Positions 48,905 through 60,553 of a stretch of DNA of 64,000 nucleotides are shown piece by piece. Below the pieces are notes generated by a model. It was not told where the DNA came from, did not search any database, and saw only the letters and a list, made by a program, of their open reading frames with translations. Position numbers and translations under genes: made by a program. Numbering within the stretch: the first letter of the stretch is position 1; every line of letters begins with the position of its first letter. The DNA is from Paraspadella gotoi (Eukaryota > Chaetognatha): positions 25,482,519-25,546,518 of the forward strand of contig CM119266.1 in assembly GCA_051294375.1 (NCBI GenBank). Reading direction: 5' to 3'.

Positions 48905-48986
48905 AAAAAATGTGAATGGCACCATTCTCGTGGAAGTCATCTCCTTGGTTTATGTTCTTTCCACGGTTCCTTGAAACTTTGGGGAC
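46584..48986 (-). CDS. EFCAB10: RIIa/EF-hand protein, EFCAB10-like, 5' end unresolved
   Basis: Exons read back from the stop: 46584-47021, 47256-47463, 47716-47819, 47979-48050, 48178-48324, 48442-48462 (a 21-nt microexon), 48566-48640, 48717-48751, 48923-48986; 387 aa with consistent phases. The first exon(s) with the ATG were not found. Exons 7-8 in transcript order contain an RIIa/DPY-30-like dimerisation helix pair, 'HKIIELFQNVTTLLVFHRP' followed by 'ENPKEFIIGHLNAL', then an EF-hand-like 'DDDVVSTFTLMEPCGCG' and 'IRKKYHHALESLGV', the arrangement of EFCAB10. The about 200 residues before it ('KWEPGFKCFNYMIERDR' and 'GLPLYYDLNVPKPIYEKE') and the acidic repeated C-terminus ('EETVSNEEKP' repeated) are not in vertebrate EFCAB10. 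RIIa proteins are common in cilia, so an axonemal role is likely but inferred. Confidence 0.65.
47097..47175. repeat. (GAAA)n microsatellite in an EFCAB10-like intron
   Basis: About 20 GAAA units preceded by (GAAT)n at 47079-47096. On the transcript strand it is (TTTC)n, 75 bases upstream of the last exon's acceptor, and would act as pyrimidine-rich intron sequence. Confidence 0.97.
48361..48408. repeat. (GAAT)n tract
   Basis: Short ATGA/GAAT tetranucleotide tract in the intron before the 49-codon exon of the EFCAB10-like gene. Confidence 0.9.
48808..48901. repeat. (GA)n microsatellite filling an EFCAB10-like intron
   Basis: About 47 GA units make up more than half of a 171-bp intron (48752-48922). 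The transcript strand is (CT)n. Confidence 0.97.
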
Positions 48987-49927
48987 CTGAAAATATGCAA
49001 ATAAAACCTCTTTTTTCTTCGCTCTCCTTGACCGACTTTCGTCAAAAGAGGTCGCTTTTTCATTTTCACTGTTTTTTACTTCTTTTCTCTTTCATTTTAT
49101 TGAGTTTTTTTTTTTTCAATTCTTTTCTCTCTTTCGTAAGAATTAAAGAAATAATTCTCGAGGATAAAAGAAGGAACAGCGCGTAAACCAGTTAAGTTTA
49201 AACCGCGCACGGGCCTTGAATGGATGGAGTCACTTTCTTTTTTTTAAAAAAAATTCTCGCGTCATTTTTTTTTCTCGTTCAGGTTTTTTTCCCCATTTTT
49301 TTCTCAGTTTCTTTAAATGTTGGCTAGGGGAACAATCTTCGAGGACTCGCGCATACATTTTCTTTAGCACTTTCCTCTGTTTTTCTCCGTTTTAATTTTT
49401 TCTCTGAGAACTAAAGTTATATTTTTTGAACGAATCAATTACTTTTTTTAAGGTCTGCTGATCTGTCTGTCTCATTTAAGTTTTAAATAGTTGTTGTTGT
49501 TGTATTTTTGCTAAACGAAGGATACATTTCTTTTAACTTTAAAATTTATTCCTCACGTAAATTTTTAAAAATTTAGAAAAATATTTCCTTCGAACTCCGT
49601 TACGAGCTTCTACATTGTCACTAATGTCGACATCGTTAAAACCGATTGCCTATGAGTTTCCTTTCTTTTTTCAACCTTTTTCTTCCATTTCGTGACTTTT
49701 CTACTCACTTTTTTCCGCTGGTTACTTCGCGTGGCGTTGGAGTTCATGTCGGGACAATGATTTCGGCGACGATGACGACGACGACGATGGTGACGACAAA
49801 GACAAAGTGGGTGGAGAAGCTAAAGCGACGATCTTCGAGTAAGTCGTCGATTTAAAACTCGGATTTCTCGCGCCGAAACACGAGCCACGTGGGGGTTCCG
49901 TGCGAATGAGTTTTCGATTTCCGATTT

Positions 49928-49961
49928 GAGGAGAGAGAGAAGAAGGAGAGAGAGGAGAGAG

Positions 49962-50022
<61 letters not shown>
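49928..50022. repeat. (GA)n microsatellite
   Basis: GA tract, irregular (GAGAA, GGAGA) on the left, perfect from about 49980. Confidence 0.95.
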
Positions 50023-50465
50023 AGAAAGGAAAGGAAAGACGCGTTGCCTTTATTGGAGGCCTGGATCGAATAGGCTTCGAAGTCGGCGTTTTAAAATCGG
50101 ATAGAACTCGGATATGATTCGTTTCGTGAAAAAAAAAAACAGAGAAAAAAAAACAACAACAAAAACTTTAAATCTGTTTAAATTTAATTTTAGTAGATCT
50201 AATAACAAAAATCACATTTGCACACCCCCCTTTAATTGTATTCGTTATGATTAAACTATATACACTTCCTTGGCATTCTATGGAGTATGGAACCATGAAT
50301 TGCCATCTGAGACGCAACCTCGAATCTCTCTCCCCGTTTTTTTTATTTAATCCTTAGCAACAGACTCTGCTACATCAGTCTGCCGGTCGCGACAAAGGAG
50401 TAAAAAAGAGTATTTGCATATTGAAGAGATTTTATTTATTATGCAGGAGGACGCCGGAGTGTAAG

Positions 50466-50469
<4 letters not shown>

Positions 50470-50500
<31 letters not shown>

Positions 50501-50548
50501 CCGAGAGAGAGACGAGATGGAGAGAGATGGAGAGAGAGAGAGAGATGC
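50470..50548. repeat. Interrupted (GA)n tract
   Basis: GA-rich tract interrupted by ACC, ACGA and TGGA. Confidence 0.85.
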
Positions 50549-50843
50549 CACTGGGTGCCTATAAAAAAGGAATTGCAGGTGGACGAAACTGAGCGACGGA
50601 GAGACAAAGCCTGTCTGCAAAATATGCGCTCACAAACGGTCGCAAATTGCATGAAGTGAGAAAAGAGAAATGAGCTCAGTGACCATTTTAAATTTCTTTT
50701 CAATCCCTTTTTGCAAGGAGACGAAATCACTTTGAGTGAAGAGAAAAAACGAAAACATTTTTAAACAAACAATTAAGAAAAGCTGCATTGGATTGGAAGG
50801 ACGTTCTGTCGTCGACTGAAGTCGTTTATGCCTAAAGAAACAT

Positions 50844-50847
<4 letters not shown>

Positions 50848-50941
<94 letters not shown>
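50848..50941. repeat. (GA)n microsatellite
   Basis: About 46 perfect GA units. Confidence 0.97.
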
Positions 50942-50942
<1 letters not shown>

Positions 50943-51451
50943 GGAAGTGAAAAAAAAACTATAAAAACCCCGAAAGAATTTTGGAATGGGTGTACTTGGG
51001 CAACGAGGGGAAAAGAAGAGAGAAGCTGATTGTGCGAAAAAACTGTTTCCTTGGAGACGGCGCGACGCTTCGGTGCCGAGGACGCATTTTCCTCGAAAAT
51101 TCTATTTTTGTCAAATCTTTAAAAAACAGAAGGAATTTAATTTTCTTTCTTTGCCATAGTTAAAGCTTTTAGACACATCTTTGTTAAAATAAAATTTAAA
51201 TAAAAATCATTAAAAAAAAAACCAATCGAGCGAAACTGATCTTTTATGGAGGCGGCCATTTTGTTTTGACCTTTTTTTTCAGTCGAGTCCTCCCTTTAAA
51301 CGAATTCGAGGCTCGACTCTCGAGGGTCACGACGTCGGAAATTCCATTTCCTTTCGCCGCTTGGAAATAAACATTCCAACGCCATTCATCTTTCCTCGCC
51401 TTCATTCCGTTTCCTAGGCTTTCTTTTTTTTATTTCTTAACTTCTCTCTTT

Positions 51452-51458
51452 CTTTTTT

Positions 51459-51549
<91 letters not shown>
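51452..51549. repeat. (CTTT)n microsatellite
   Basis: About 24 CTTT/TTTC tetranucleotide units on the plus strand. Confidence 0.97.
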
Positions 51550-51551
<2 letters not shown>

Positions 51552-51716
51552 TTTTCATTGACCATAAAACCTTTCCTTATTTTTCCCTCGATTGCACCTT
51601 TCTTTCTTATGTAGTCGTTTCCTTCTTAATCTTCCAACATTCTCCCCTGGCCCTTCTGTTCGTCCCATCGTCCTTTCTTCAGTGAAATCTGCTAGTTCCC
51701 TTTCTTTTACTTACCT

Positions 51717-51719
<3 letters not shown>

Positions 51720-51769
<50 letters not shown>

Positions 51770-51786
51770 CTCTCTCGCTCCCTCTC
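51720..51786. repeat. (CT)n microsatellite
   Basis: CT tract with two CG interruptions. CT-rich sequence continues to about 51960. Confidence 0.93.
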
Positions 51787-52114
51787 TCCTACGGTATTTC
51801 ACCGTAACCCTCAACCCAAGAACTTCTCTCTCTTTCTTTCAACTCAACTTAAACCATTTCACTTCCTCCGTACTTTTTACTCAGTCCTCCTTTTTTCCAC
51901 CCTCTTCTCTCTCCCTCTCTATCCTCTTCTCTCTCCCTCTCTATCCTCTCCTCTCCCTCACTTCCCGCCCATAACTCCCTCACCTCCTCCTCGCCCCCGG
52001 ATCAGAGGCGAATCCCGACCGGGGAGACCGTAATTTCCGGGTCACGGCAGATGAAGAAGAAGAGGAGGATGAGAAGGGGGAAAAATCGAAGTTCGCCGGA
52101 GACGCATTCTGGGT

Positions 52115-52125
52115 GAGAGAGAGAG

Positions 52126-52182
<57 letters not shown>
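52115..52182. repeat. (GA)n microsatellite
   Basis: GA tract, perfect from about 52130. Confidence 0.95.
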
Positions 52183-52186
<4 letters not shown>

Positions 52187-52595
52187 TTCTTTGTCCGTGG
52201 CGTCGAGCGAATAACGATTCGTCTCACGATTCCGATCCTTAAAGTTCTCCCGTTATCCTCGAGTCCTCGAATCTCCGAATTCCGTTCTCCTCATGAGCCA
52301 TGACCTCGGTTCCCCAGGAGACAATAAATTCCACTGCTTTCGTCCAAAGGAGTTTTATGAATTCGAAGATTCACGATCTCTCATTAAAACGCTAAACGCA
52401 GTGTCGAAACTCGTTTCGTTCTACTGTTTTTATTTCTATGTTTCTGTTTTTCTCTTCTACGAGAAAACAAATCCTTTGACAAGTTTAATCGAGTCACTAA
52501 ATCCTTTGACGCCTCCCTTCCATTTCCAATCCATAAATCCGACGACGATTCCTCCCTCGTCCCTAAATCCCACCCGTCCCTCTCTCCACCAGAGA

Positions 52596-53330
52596 CGCCC
52601 TCTATGAAATCGCAGCAGTCGACCTCTAGCGGTCGGCGTGACATCGAACGCGAGGAATCCTCGTCACGAAAACAGAGTTCGCTCTTTCCTTCTTCTTCTG
52701 ACGCCGTCGACTTAGTCAACAACAACAACGACATCAACTTTCACAATAACGACGCCGATGACGCCTCGTGGGTCCGGCGTCGCCAATCGACCGGCGTCGC
52801 TTCGTCGAGCCCGATGAAGATCGTAAAAGGTTCGGTTGTTGTCGTTGTTATTATCTCGGTCGACTGACCAAGCCGATTGATTGGCGACCGAAATACAGCG
52901 CGACCTTTTCATTTCGTGCTAATGGCGTCCGACCGACCGACCGTCCGTCCGCCCGTGTGCCAGTCGGTCCATCCATTCCTCCCTCCGAGTTCTCAGTAAA
53001 TGGTGGGCAATTTTTCTCCTTCACCGTTTTACTACGGATTCTTTTCATCTGCTCAAGACGCCCTGTTTGTTATATTTCTTAACATTTCTTTCTTGTTGTT
53101 CTTAGGTTTGTTTTTCTTGTTTTTCGAGTTGTTCTTTTGCTTGTTCATCTTGTTCCGCTTCTCGTTTTTCATTTTTTCACTTTCTCTTTTTCTTTACTCT
53201 CAAGCTCCTTCCTCTCGCCGTTTTAATATTAAATCGCGATTTCATTCAACACAAGTTCTCAGAAAGCGAGTCGCTTCGGACGAGTTGAATTACGAGCTGT
53301 TGCGAACCCGACTTGGCCCCGTTCGCCAGG
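52596..53330 (+). CDS. Weak candidate gene, two phase-compatible exons
   Basis: Exon A, about 52596-52829, follows a CCACCAG acceptor, contains an ATG at 52604, encodes a Ser/Asn-rich stretch ('SSSDAVDLVNNNNDIN'), and ends at AAAAG|GTTCGG. Exon B, 53205-53330, lies between a pyrimidine-rich CTCAAG acceptor and a CCAG|GTCAGC donor and encodes 'VLRKRVASDELNYELLRTR'. The two join in phase. A further acceptor lies near 53403 but only a short frame follows. I do not recognise a family. Codon-like composition and matching phase are the only support, in a region otherwise without genes. Confidence 0.3.
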
Positions 53331-54178
53331 TCAGCCGTTGTCCTGTTCCTCTCATCGCCTATTTCTCTTTTTTAATATTTCATGTTCTAACTTTACGTAC
53401 AGTGTCACCATGATCAACTCTCTCCTCTATTAAAGCATTTCTATCGCCCCCTTCCTTTGACTTCCCTTTTCCGTATTCCCTTCCTCTTCTTCCTTTGACC
53501 TCCTTTTCTATCTTCTCACTCACGACAATTTAACAACAACGAGGTCGAAAAAGTCGGGCAATGTCGGTGACGTGTCCGGCAATGTCGACGAGTGCGGCCC
53601 GACGCGAAGGAAAACGGATGCATCAACGATATCTGCTTAAGGCGGAGAGCGTCGATTTACCGACAGCGAGGTGGAATTAGCCGCCAGGTCGGCTTGTCCC
53701 CCCCGGCAGACGTCCAGTCGACGACCGTTAACTTTGAAGAGGGAGCCGGGGATTCTTTCTTCAACGAAGTCGACGGCTCTCACTATGACTGTGAGTACGA
53801 CAGCCGAAGACAACATCAACAATATCGGCCAGAAAGACTTATTAAGCCTAAGGTCGTCATGCTCATTTGCGGCAGAAGCAAAGGAAAAAGACTGATTTAA
53901 AAAAAATAAGCAAAAATAAAAATAGAAATAAAATGGCATGATATGCAAATGTGGTCTATGAAAGCGAAAAATCATTCGCGAAAAACCAAAAATCAATCTA
54001 CTCCACAAAAACTGAAAAAATGTAATGTTGACCACTCCTCCACCCCTTTCTTTCCCACCCTTTATTTACCACCCCACCCCCAACCATCGTCCGTCGAACA
54101 TTTGACTGCCCATAATCTTCCTCTTCCTTCGTCTCAGAATCTGTCACCGCTTCACGTTTTTCTTTCGCAATAAAAGTG

Positions 54179-54181
<3 letters not shown>

Positions 54182-54255
<74 letters not shown>

Positions 54256-54260
54256 CTTCT
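54182..54260. repeat. (CT)n microsatellite
   Basis: CT tract with one TC slip near 54237, followed by a T-run. Confidence 0.95.
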
Positions 54261-54596
54261 TTTTTTTTTTTTTTTTTCTCGGGAAGTCGTCTTGTCGTTT
54301 TCTTCGTCTTGCGCGTTAGAATTCGTCAACGTTATCGTTTTCGTCACTCGTCCACGTTACGCTTTTTATCGTAGTCTTTGTCATCGTCTTTGTGGTTGTC
54401 ATTGTCGTCGTTATTGAAGCTTCTTTGTAACAGCATCTTCGACGTCTTTGTCTTTGTCTTTCCGGTTATAACATTGTCGTCTTCTTTGTCAACTTCGTTT
54501 TTGTCCTTAAAGTTTCGCCGTCTATTATTACACTCTTGTCTTCGCTGATCCACTGGTCAACAGTTTTGGCCGGAGACTCATACCATGATATATATA

Positions 54597-54637
54597 TCTC
54601 TCTCTCTCTCTCTTCTCTCTCTCTCTTGCTTTCTCTC
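54597..54637. repeat. (CT)n tract
   Basis: Short interrupted CT tract after TATATATAT. Confidence 0.85.
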
Positions 54638-54780
54638 TGGACGTTTCGTATTATCCCTTTTCCTTATAAATAGTGTTTATACTCTCGTATGTCGTCAATT
54701 TTAATGACGTTAATAAAATAATTTAATGTCTCTTCATCATCTTCATCGTTATGGTTTTGGCCGAGTCGTCGTCATCGGGT

Positions 54781-54781
54781 T

Positions 54782-54815
<34 letters not shown>
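54781..54815. repeat. (GTC)n microsatellite
   Basis: About 11 GTC trinucleotides. Trinucleotide GTC/GAC bias is widespread across 54.3-54.9 kb. Confidence 0.92.
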
Positions 54816-54816
<1 letters not shown>

Positions 54817-55178
54817 ATTCGGCTTCGTTTACATTCAAAATTGTTATTTGATTTTCTTTTCCTAAAATTTCCTGAAGTACTTTTCCAACCTTTTTCTTTT
54901 CGGAATGCGGACATCTGAGTTCAAAAAAAGAGAGAAAGAGAGAGAGAGAGAGAATAGATAGTTTTACAGCATTTTTGCTCAGACAGCATTGGAATCTTTT
55001 TCCATTTTTTGTTTTTCGTGACCCGGATGTAAGTCACTTCTTATTGACTTTCAACTCCGGATATTATTGTCTTCCACCGAGTCTCCCCTTCCGTCTTCCT
55101 TTTCCGTTTTATCTCTCCGTAATCCCATTTCGACAGAAAAACCGGAGACTTCGCTTTGCATCGAGAAAAAACAAGGAT

Positions 55179-55179
<1 letters not shown>

Positions 55180-55241
<62 letters not shown>
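55180..55241. repeat. (GA)n microsatellite
   Basis: About 30 GA units. Confidence 0.95.
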
Positions 55242-55244
<3 letters not shown>

Positions 55245-55629
55245 CAAAGTGGCGACTTCGAGTCCAGCAAATTACTTTTCGCTTTTATATTTCGCCGTCA
55301 ACTCAAGCGGATTCTCTCTCAGTGAAGAGAAACTATGAGAGAGAGAGAGACTATGCTCGACTCGCGTTTGTTTACTTTTTAGCGACATAAGCAAAATCGT
55401 AAAATCTTAACGACTTGTTGTCTACAGGACGTTTCATTACATGTTTAGATGGAGCGAGTTAAAATTAAAACTTAAGTTTTAAATTAAAGTTTAAACTTCG
55501 TATTTTACAATAATAAATATATTAATATCAATTATTATTGTGACCTTTGAAGAAAACTGACTCCTTACAATTTAAGGAATACAGAATTTTAAAAATATGG
55601 TGAGTCGTCTCAATTTTAAAATAAATATT

Positions 55630-55828
55630 ATAGAAAACGTTTTTAGATTGATCAAACAACGATTTTTATTAATATGAGACGGACATGTTTCGGCTTTAGT
55701 TTCTACAAGCCTTCATCGGCGTCAGAGATAAACATGTCCGTCTCATATTAATAAAAATCGTTGTTTGATCAATCTAAAAACGTTTTCTATCATCCAAACA
55801 CAACGAAACGAAAGGAAATAACGATGTC
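55630..55828. mobile_element. Foldback element, copy B, with perfect 61-bp arms and hammerhead-like loop
   Basis: Flanked by the 13-bp direct repeat TAAAATAAATATT (55617-55629 and 55829-55841). Arms 55630-55690 and 55730-55790 are identical reverse complements over all 61 bases. The 39-nt loop and arm tips read on the minus strand GACG, CCGATGA, a stem II GGCTT...AAGCC, GAAA, C-AT-G, TC, CGTC. This is a hammerhead layout with four stem I pairs, but with U4 changed to C and one extra A before stem II, so this copy is probably inactive. The right end has ACAACGAAACGAAAGGAAAT (55800-55819), shared with copy A. Perfect arms suggest recent insertion or ongoing arm correction. Confidence 0.8.
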
Positions 55829-56900
55829 TAAAATAAATATTTAATTTAATAACCAATGTTTAAGTGCCTGAAGATATTACTATGGCGGTCGCAGGATTGT
55901 GCCCACATAAAATACACTTTTACCATCTTCCAACCAAAACTCCCTTTATAGCGTTCAACGCTTTTCATTAGCCATCTCAACTCAACTAACCCGACCCTTA
56001 CCCCAGTACCCCTACCCCACCACCACCGCCGCACCTTTCATCGTTTAACCCTCGCCTACCGTCTGTGTTGGCGCTGGTCCGAACGAGGAGGGGGGGCGTC
56101 GGCGTCGTTAACGGCGCCGTTTCGGCCACGCCCACTCTCAGAGAGATAGAGACAGAGATAGAGGCGCTGGAGACGTTCTCAAGACTCCCACCCGCGGACT
56201 ACGAGGCGGGCTTTTCAATCGCGTCGGACAACGGGCGATTTTTTGGGGGCGAAGAAGACCGTTGGCGTTTGCCCGCTCTTTTTGTTCAGGTCGGGCGGAT
56301 AAACGGGCGGATCGACGGGCGGAGCAAGATCGAGGCTAATTCTTCGTTCAAACGATACACTAGAGAGACGGAGGCTGCTGGCTTCCCTGCCCTTCTCTCT
56401 CATTTCTACCTTTCTTCCTTCAAAAATCCCTTTCTTATATAAGGGACTTTAATCGTCTGCCGAGATTACGGCGTGAATCCGGCCTAGAACGTTAGACTTC
56501 TCGGCCACACGCCGCGTCCTTGACATCGCTTCGGCGTCCTCGTTATATTTCGTGTCCATATCTGACGCTAATCTTTCGAACGAAGGTTTTGACCGACTTC
56601 AGCGCTCTTAACGAAAATTAGCAACACGTCGTTGATTTTTCGAAACCAAGGAAAAACTCTTTTATTTTTTTTAAATATACCAGCTCGAAGATATACAAAT
56701 GAACATTTTATAACAAGACCTCGAAATATTAAAAACCCACAAATTAAGAAAGTTTAAATATTTAAAGTTATACGGTCGCTTGGTTCAGAGCATTGTCCAT
56801 CAGCAAGCAACAGAAACAACAACAACGACGACGACAACAACAACGGATAATCCCTTCTATTGTAATCAAGCGATTGACGATTGACGTCGTCATCGTCGTC

Positions 56901-56947
56901 GCGCCGGTTTCCATCGCGTCCCGGCGCCGGTTTCCATCGCGTCCCGG
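56901..56947. repeat. Tandem duplication of a 23-bp GC-rich unit
   Basis: GCGCCGGTTTCCATCGCGTC plus CCG occurs twice head to tail, followed by a third partial GCGCCGG. Confidence 0.9.
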
Positions 56948-57964
56948 CGCCGGATCGATGATCGATCTTTCGGTGACGGCGACGATTCCAATGGTGATGA
57001 TGATGATGATGATTCGATGGTGATCGATTCTAGTTTTTTTTTCTCTCTCGCGCGCGCGTCGAACTAATTAATCATTCGTGAACGCGACAGAATTTCGGGT
57101 CGCAGAAAGTTTTTTCGTCGAATTCGTTCGTTCATTCGTGTTCATGTGTCCCGAACAAATATTAATTTACTGCAGAAACTTTACTGGACTCTGATTAAAC
57201 TATATTTACTGTAGAAACAACTTAATATCTCATTGTCTTGAATTCTTATCAGCCGAGACCCAATAAAAAATCCCCTCCCTTCTTTCGGTCCCGATTGCAT
57301 GAGCATCCGCCTTCATCTCGAGATCCCCAAAGGCCAATTCTTCCTCTCCTGATTGCATTGCATTCACTCTTGCTAATTCTGCTCGTCACCAATAGATTTT
57401 GATGACGAAGATCAAAGGCGAAGAAGCAAAAGGCGACGAAAGAGGACGAAGAGGAGAAGTGGCGCGAAGTCGGGCGTAGAAAATAGAATGATAGAAATGC
57501 GGCAAAAGTGTGGCAAAAATAACATGGCTGAATAGTCATTGTATTTTTTCTCTCTTTTCGTTGCGAGTTTGAATAGTCAAAATCGGTATAAAAAGAAAAT
57601 GGACCTGAGGCGATGAATCGGGATAAGGCGCCAAGTGCAGCTATAGGCCAGGAACTGTAGGGCAGGTACTTGCTTGGGATTGAACAGAGTAACTTAAGGT
57701 CATGAGCTGATGGGTTTTAGTCAATGAGCCACCGATAAGGACTAAGGGAGAGACGATTAATTGCGATTAAAAGTTAAAAAAAAAACATCACACACACACA
57801 CAAAAATATTAAAAAAGAGAGCGATGACTAAAATGACAAAATATGTCAGATGGAACGCCAGCCGTCAGGGGGACCCGGATGACAGATGACGGGAATCCGT
57901 GTCGCTTGATGGAGATTCTGTCTCATTAAGGAAGTCGCGACGAGCGGGTTTACGACTGGGCTGA

Positions 57965-58038
57965 GAAAGAGAGCGAGAGAAGCGAGCCGAAGAGAGAGAG
58001 AGAGGAGATCGAGAGAGAGAGAGAGAGAGAGGAGAGAG

Positions 58039-58091
<53 letters not shown>
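57965..58091. repeat. (GA)n-rich tract
   Basis: Interrupted GA tract, perfect from about 58062. Confidence 0.93.
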
Positions 58092-58096
<5 letters not shown>

Positions 58097-58526
58097 AAGA
58101 ATAATGAAGAGAAGCCAAAGAAAAAGAAACCAAAACAAATAAAAAAAGGAAAAGATTCAAGACTCAACTTTTTTTGTGGAGAAGAAAAAAAGTTTTTTTT
58201 TCGACTGTGTCGTATCGTTAACAAAAAAACAACGCCAAGAGCAGGTTTTATTTAAAAAAAAATTAACATCGTCAACATTGCCACAATCGTCATTATTATT
58301 GTGGAAAGTTATCATATTCAAAAATCGTCATCGTCGTTTTCATCGCCGTTAACGTTATCAGTATCAAGTCATCATAATTTTCATTCTCATTCTCATTCTT
58401 CAATAAAAATCCAGGCTCTCTATTATATTTTTTGTCTTCGTAGCGACGTCACCATCGTCGTCTTTATCATCGTCGTCGTCGTTGTTATTCCACCCAATCT
58501 GAGACCTCGAGGTTTCGTACAATGCA

Positions 58527-58608
58527 ATATGCATCGGTCGTCGTCGCAATTGTCGTCGTCGTCGTCGTCGTCGTCTTGGTCGTCGTCAGCGTCGTCTCCG
58601 TCGTCGCC
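58527..58608. repeat. (GTC)n-rich tract
   Basis: GTC trinucleotides interrupted by CAAT, TTG and AGC. Confidence 0.9.
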
Positions 58609-58967
58609 ATATAATCATTCTCCTTAAATCGTTTTCGTCTGCTGTCCTCGACACCGTTGCGATTGTTCCGCTGTTGTTGTTGTTGCCGCGCCTCCGCTAC
58701 GTATTATACGTATTTAGATAATTAGAATTATTTTCTGAAATATTTTTAAAAATTAATTTTAAATTGACCGACTGACTAAAAAAACCGAACACGCAATGAG
58801 ATCGACGAATCTGGAATAGAAAGGCGAACAAAGGGCGACGATCGTCCTTCAACGAAAGGCGATCGCCTCTCAAACGGTCGGAATCCGATTGGCGGTCTCC
58901 AATGGCAACGCGAGAACACAATGGGGAAGTGTGAAGTCGAGATTGGAAGAGTTGTGGAGTTGAATTG

Positions 58968-58992
58968 NNNNNNNNNNNNNNNNNNNNNNNNN
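58968..58992. other. Assembly gap (25 N)
   Basis: Run of N followed by AAGAGAGAGA; probably an unresolved purine repeat. Confidence 0.99.
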
Positions 58993-59214
58993 AAGAGAGA
59001 GATTCAAAAAAGCTAATCACGACGACGACGACGAACGACGGACGACGACATCGAACGATTCAACCATCTCTCTAAGTCACGAACGCATCCGAGATTCACC
59101 AGAAAGAGACAACCAAACATCTATCTATGTTATAATCACGAGTAATTAATTAATTTACTCGGAGTCATATCAAAGATCCACCAGGTAGAATTGCCAATAA
59201 TGCTTCATCCTTGT

Positions 59215-59810
59215 TCGCAGCTCTCGCGTCTCTCTCTCTCTTCTCGATCTCTCTCACTCATCTCTCTCTCTTCTCTCTCACTCCCTCTCTCCTCATCTCT
59301 CTCTCCCTCCTCTCACCTCTCTCTCCTCTCTCTCTCTCCTGTCTGCCTCTCTCATCCTCTCATCCCTCCTCTCTTACATCTTTGTCACCTTTCCCTCCCG
59401 CCCCTCTCTCTTTTTCTCTTCGCTCTCCTCGTCTCTCATCGATCTCATCTCTCTCCCTCTCTCTCTCTATCTCTCCATCTCTGCTCCTCTCTGTCTCTCT
59501 TCTCTCTCCTCTCCTCGAGGCCTCTCCCGTCTCTCGGATCTCTCCGTCTAGGGGGAGACTGAGGCCCTTTTTATTTTCAACACGCAGAAGATTGTCACCG
59601 ATCTACCCTCACCGTCTCCCTCGTCTGCGACTCCTCTCTCTCTCTCGCTCTTCAGATCCAGTCTCTCACTCTCATCTCTCTCTACATCTCGCGCTCCTTC
59701 TCTCCGTGGATACATTCCGCGTATACCACGCACGTGCTCATTGTCTCCCTCTCTCGCGTGCTCCATCCGTCCGTCTCTCTCTTCCTCTTAATCATTCGTC
59801 TCTTTCTCTG
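59215..59810. repeat. Degenerate CT-rich polypyrimidine region
   Basis: About 600 bp of irregular CT-rich sequence on the plus strand. Two long open frames through it (123 and 214 codons) are Leu/Ser-only artefacts. Confidence 0.9.
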
Positions 59811-60553
59811 GCCATTCATGCCCTCAGAAAGAAAGAAAGAGCAAAACAAAGGTAAAGAAAATTAAATTTAAAAAAAAAGAAGAAATTTTCAATCGTCGAC
59901 GCCGACGTCTCTATGAAAAAAAAGCAAGAAAATCAGATTTTCATCTTGAGTGATTTTTTTTCTGTGAAATTGTGAAATCCTGCGCTTTCGCGCCTTTTCC
60001 TACAAAATGCAACATTCGAAAAAAATATAAAGAAAAAAGAAAAAGAGCGATTTTCCGGAAAGGGATTTTTGCTCTCTCGCGTTTGAAAACAGGGCCAACC
60101 TGTTGGCCCAACAGGTTAATTTTTTGACGAAATTCAGTCAATTTTAAAGGAAGAAAAGAGAGGTTTCTATTAAAATTAAATTTTTTGGTAAGTAGCAAAG
60201 AAGAAGTCAAGGAAATACCCCCGGATTTAATAAACAAATACTTTCTTCAATTTTTTAAAAAAATAGTAGAGAAGAAAAATACCAATAAAACTCTAATTCA
60301 TGGAATACCAAAAAAAAAAAAAAAATGTTTCGATAACAAAGTTTCTCCTCTTCGCGATACAGCTCTCCACCAAAACCACCAATGGTACCCCCAACCACCT
60401 CACACCTAAACCCCCCCATCTCGAGGGGGAAGAAGACGTTTATCTTTCTCGCCCCATTGTTTCCAATTTCGTTTCTCTCTCCCGCCGCCAGGATTCCATT
60501 TGCATACGTTTATGCGACGGGGAATCGCGCGCGCGAGTGGCGACGGCGGATAA
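59811..60553. other. Gene-free stretch between CT-rich region and gap
   Basis: AT-rich with A-runs. Contains a near-palindrome GGCCAACCTGTTGGCCCAACAGGTT near 60093, split here as a 10-nt motif CCAACCTGTT and its complement. No coding signal. Confidence 0.45.

Larger units (their letters stand above)
48987..52595. other. Simple-sequence-rich region upstream of the EFCAB10-like gene
   Basis: No convincing exon. The stretch should contain the missing first exon and promoter of the EFCAB10-like gene. It is full of T-rich, purine-rich and dinucleotide tracts (listed separately). Confidence 0.5.
53331..55629. other. Simple-sequence-rich stretch without a supported gene
   Basis: Contains CT, GTC and GA tracts listed separately. 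A minus-strand frame near 53637-53914 has a membrane-like segment ('FWPILLMLSSAVVLTVIV') after a possible acceptor, but no partner exon was found. Confidence 0.4.
55842..58967. other. Gene-free stretch before the first assembly gap
   Basis: No exon supported. Open frames near 56065-56442 and 56793-57023 have no recognisable family or splice partner. Trinucleotide (GAT, GTC, ACG) and GA repeats dominate. Confidence 0.5.

Noticed and set aside
53637-54035. Minus-strand frame with a membrane-like segment
   Set aside because: It has a possible acceptor but no in-phase partner exon and overlaps the plus-strand candidate region; too little support to list as a gene.
56065-56442. 125-codon plus-strand frame
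   Set aside because: No family similarity, no splice context, and it sits between repeats.
59191-59855. Ser/Leu-rich open frames of 123 and 214 codons
   Set aside because: They are translations of a degenerate CT-rich tract.
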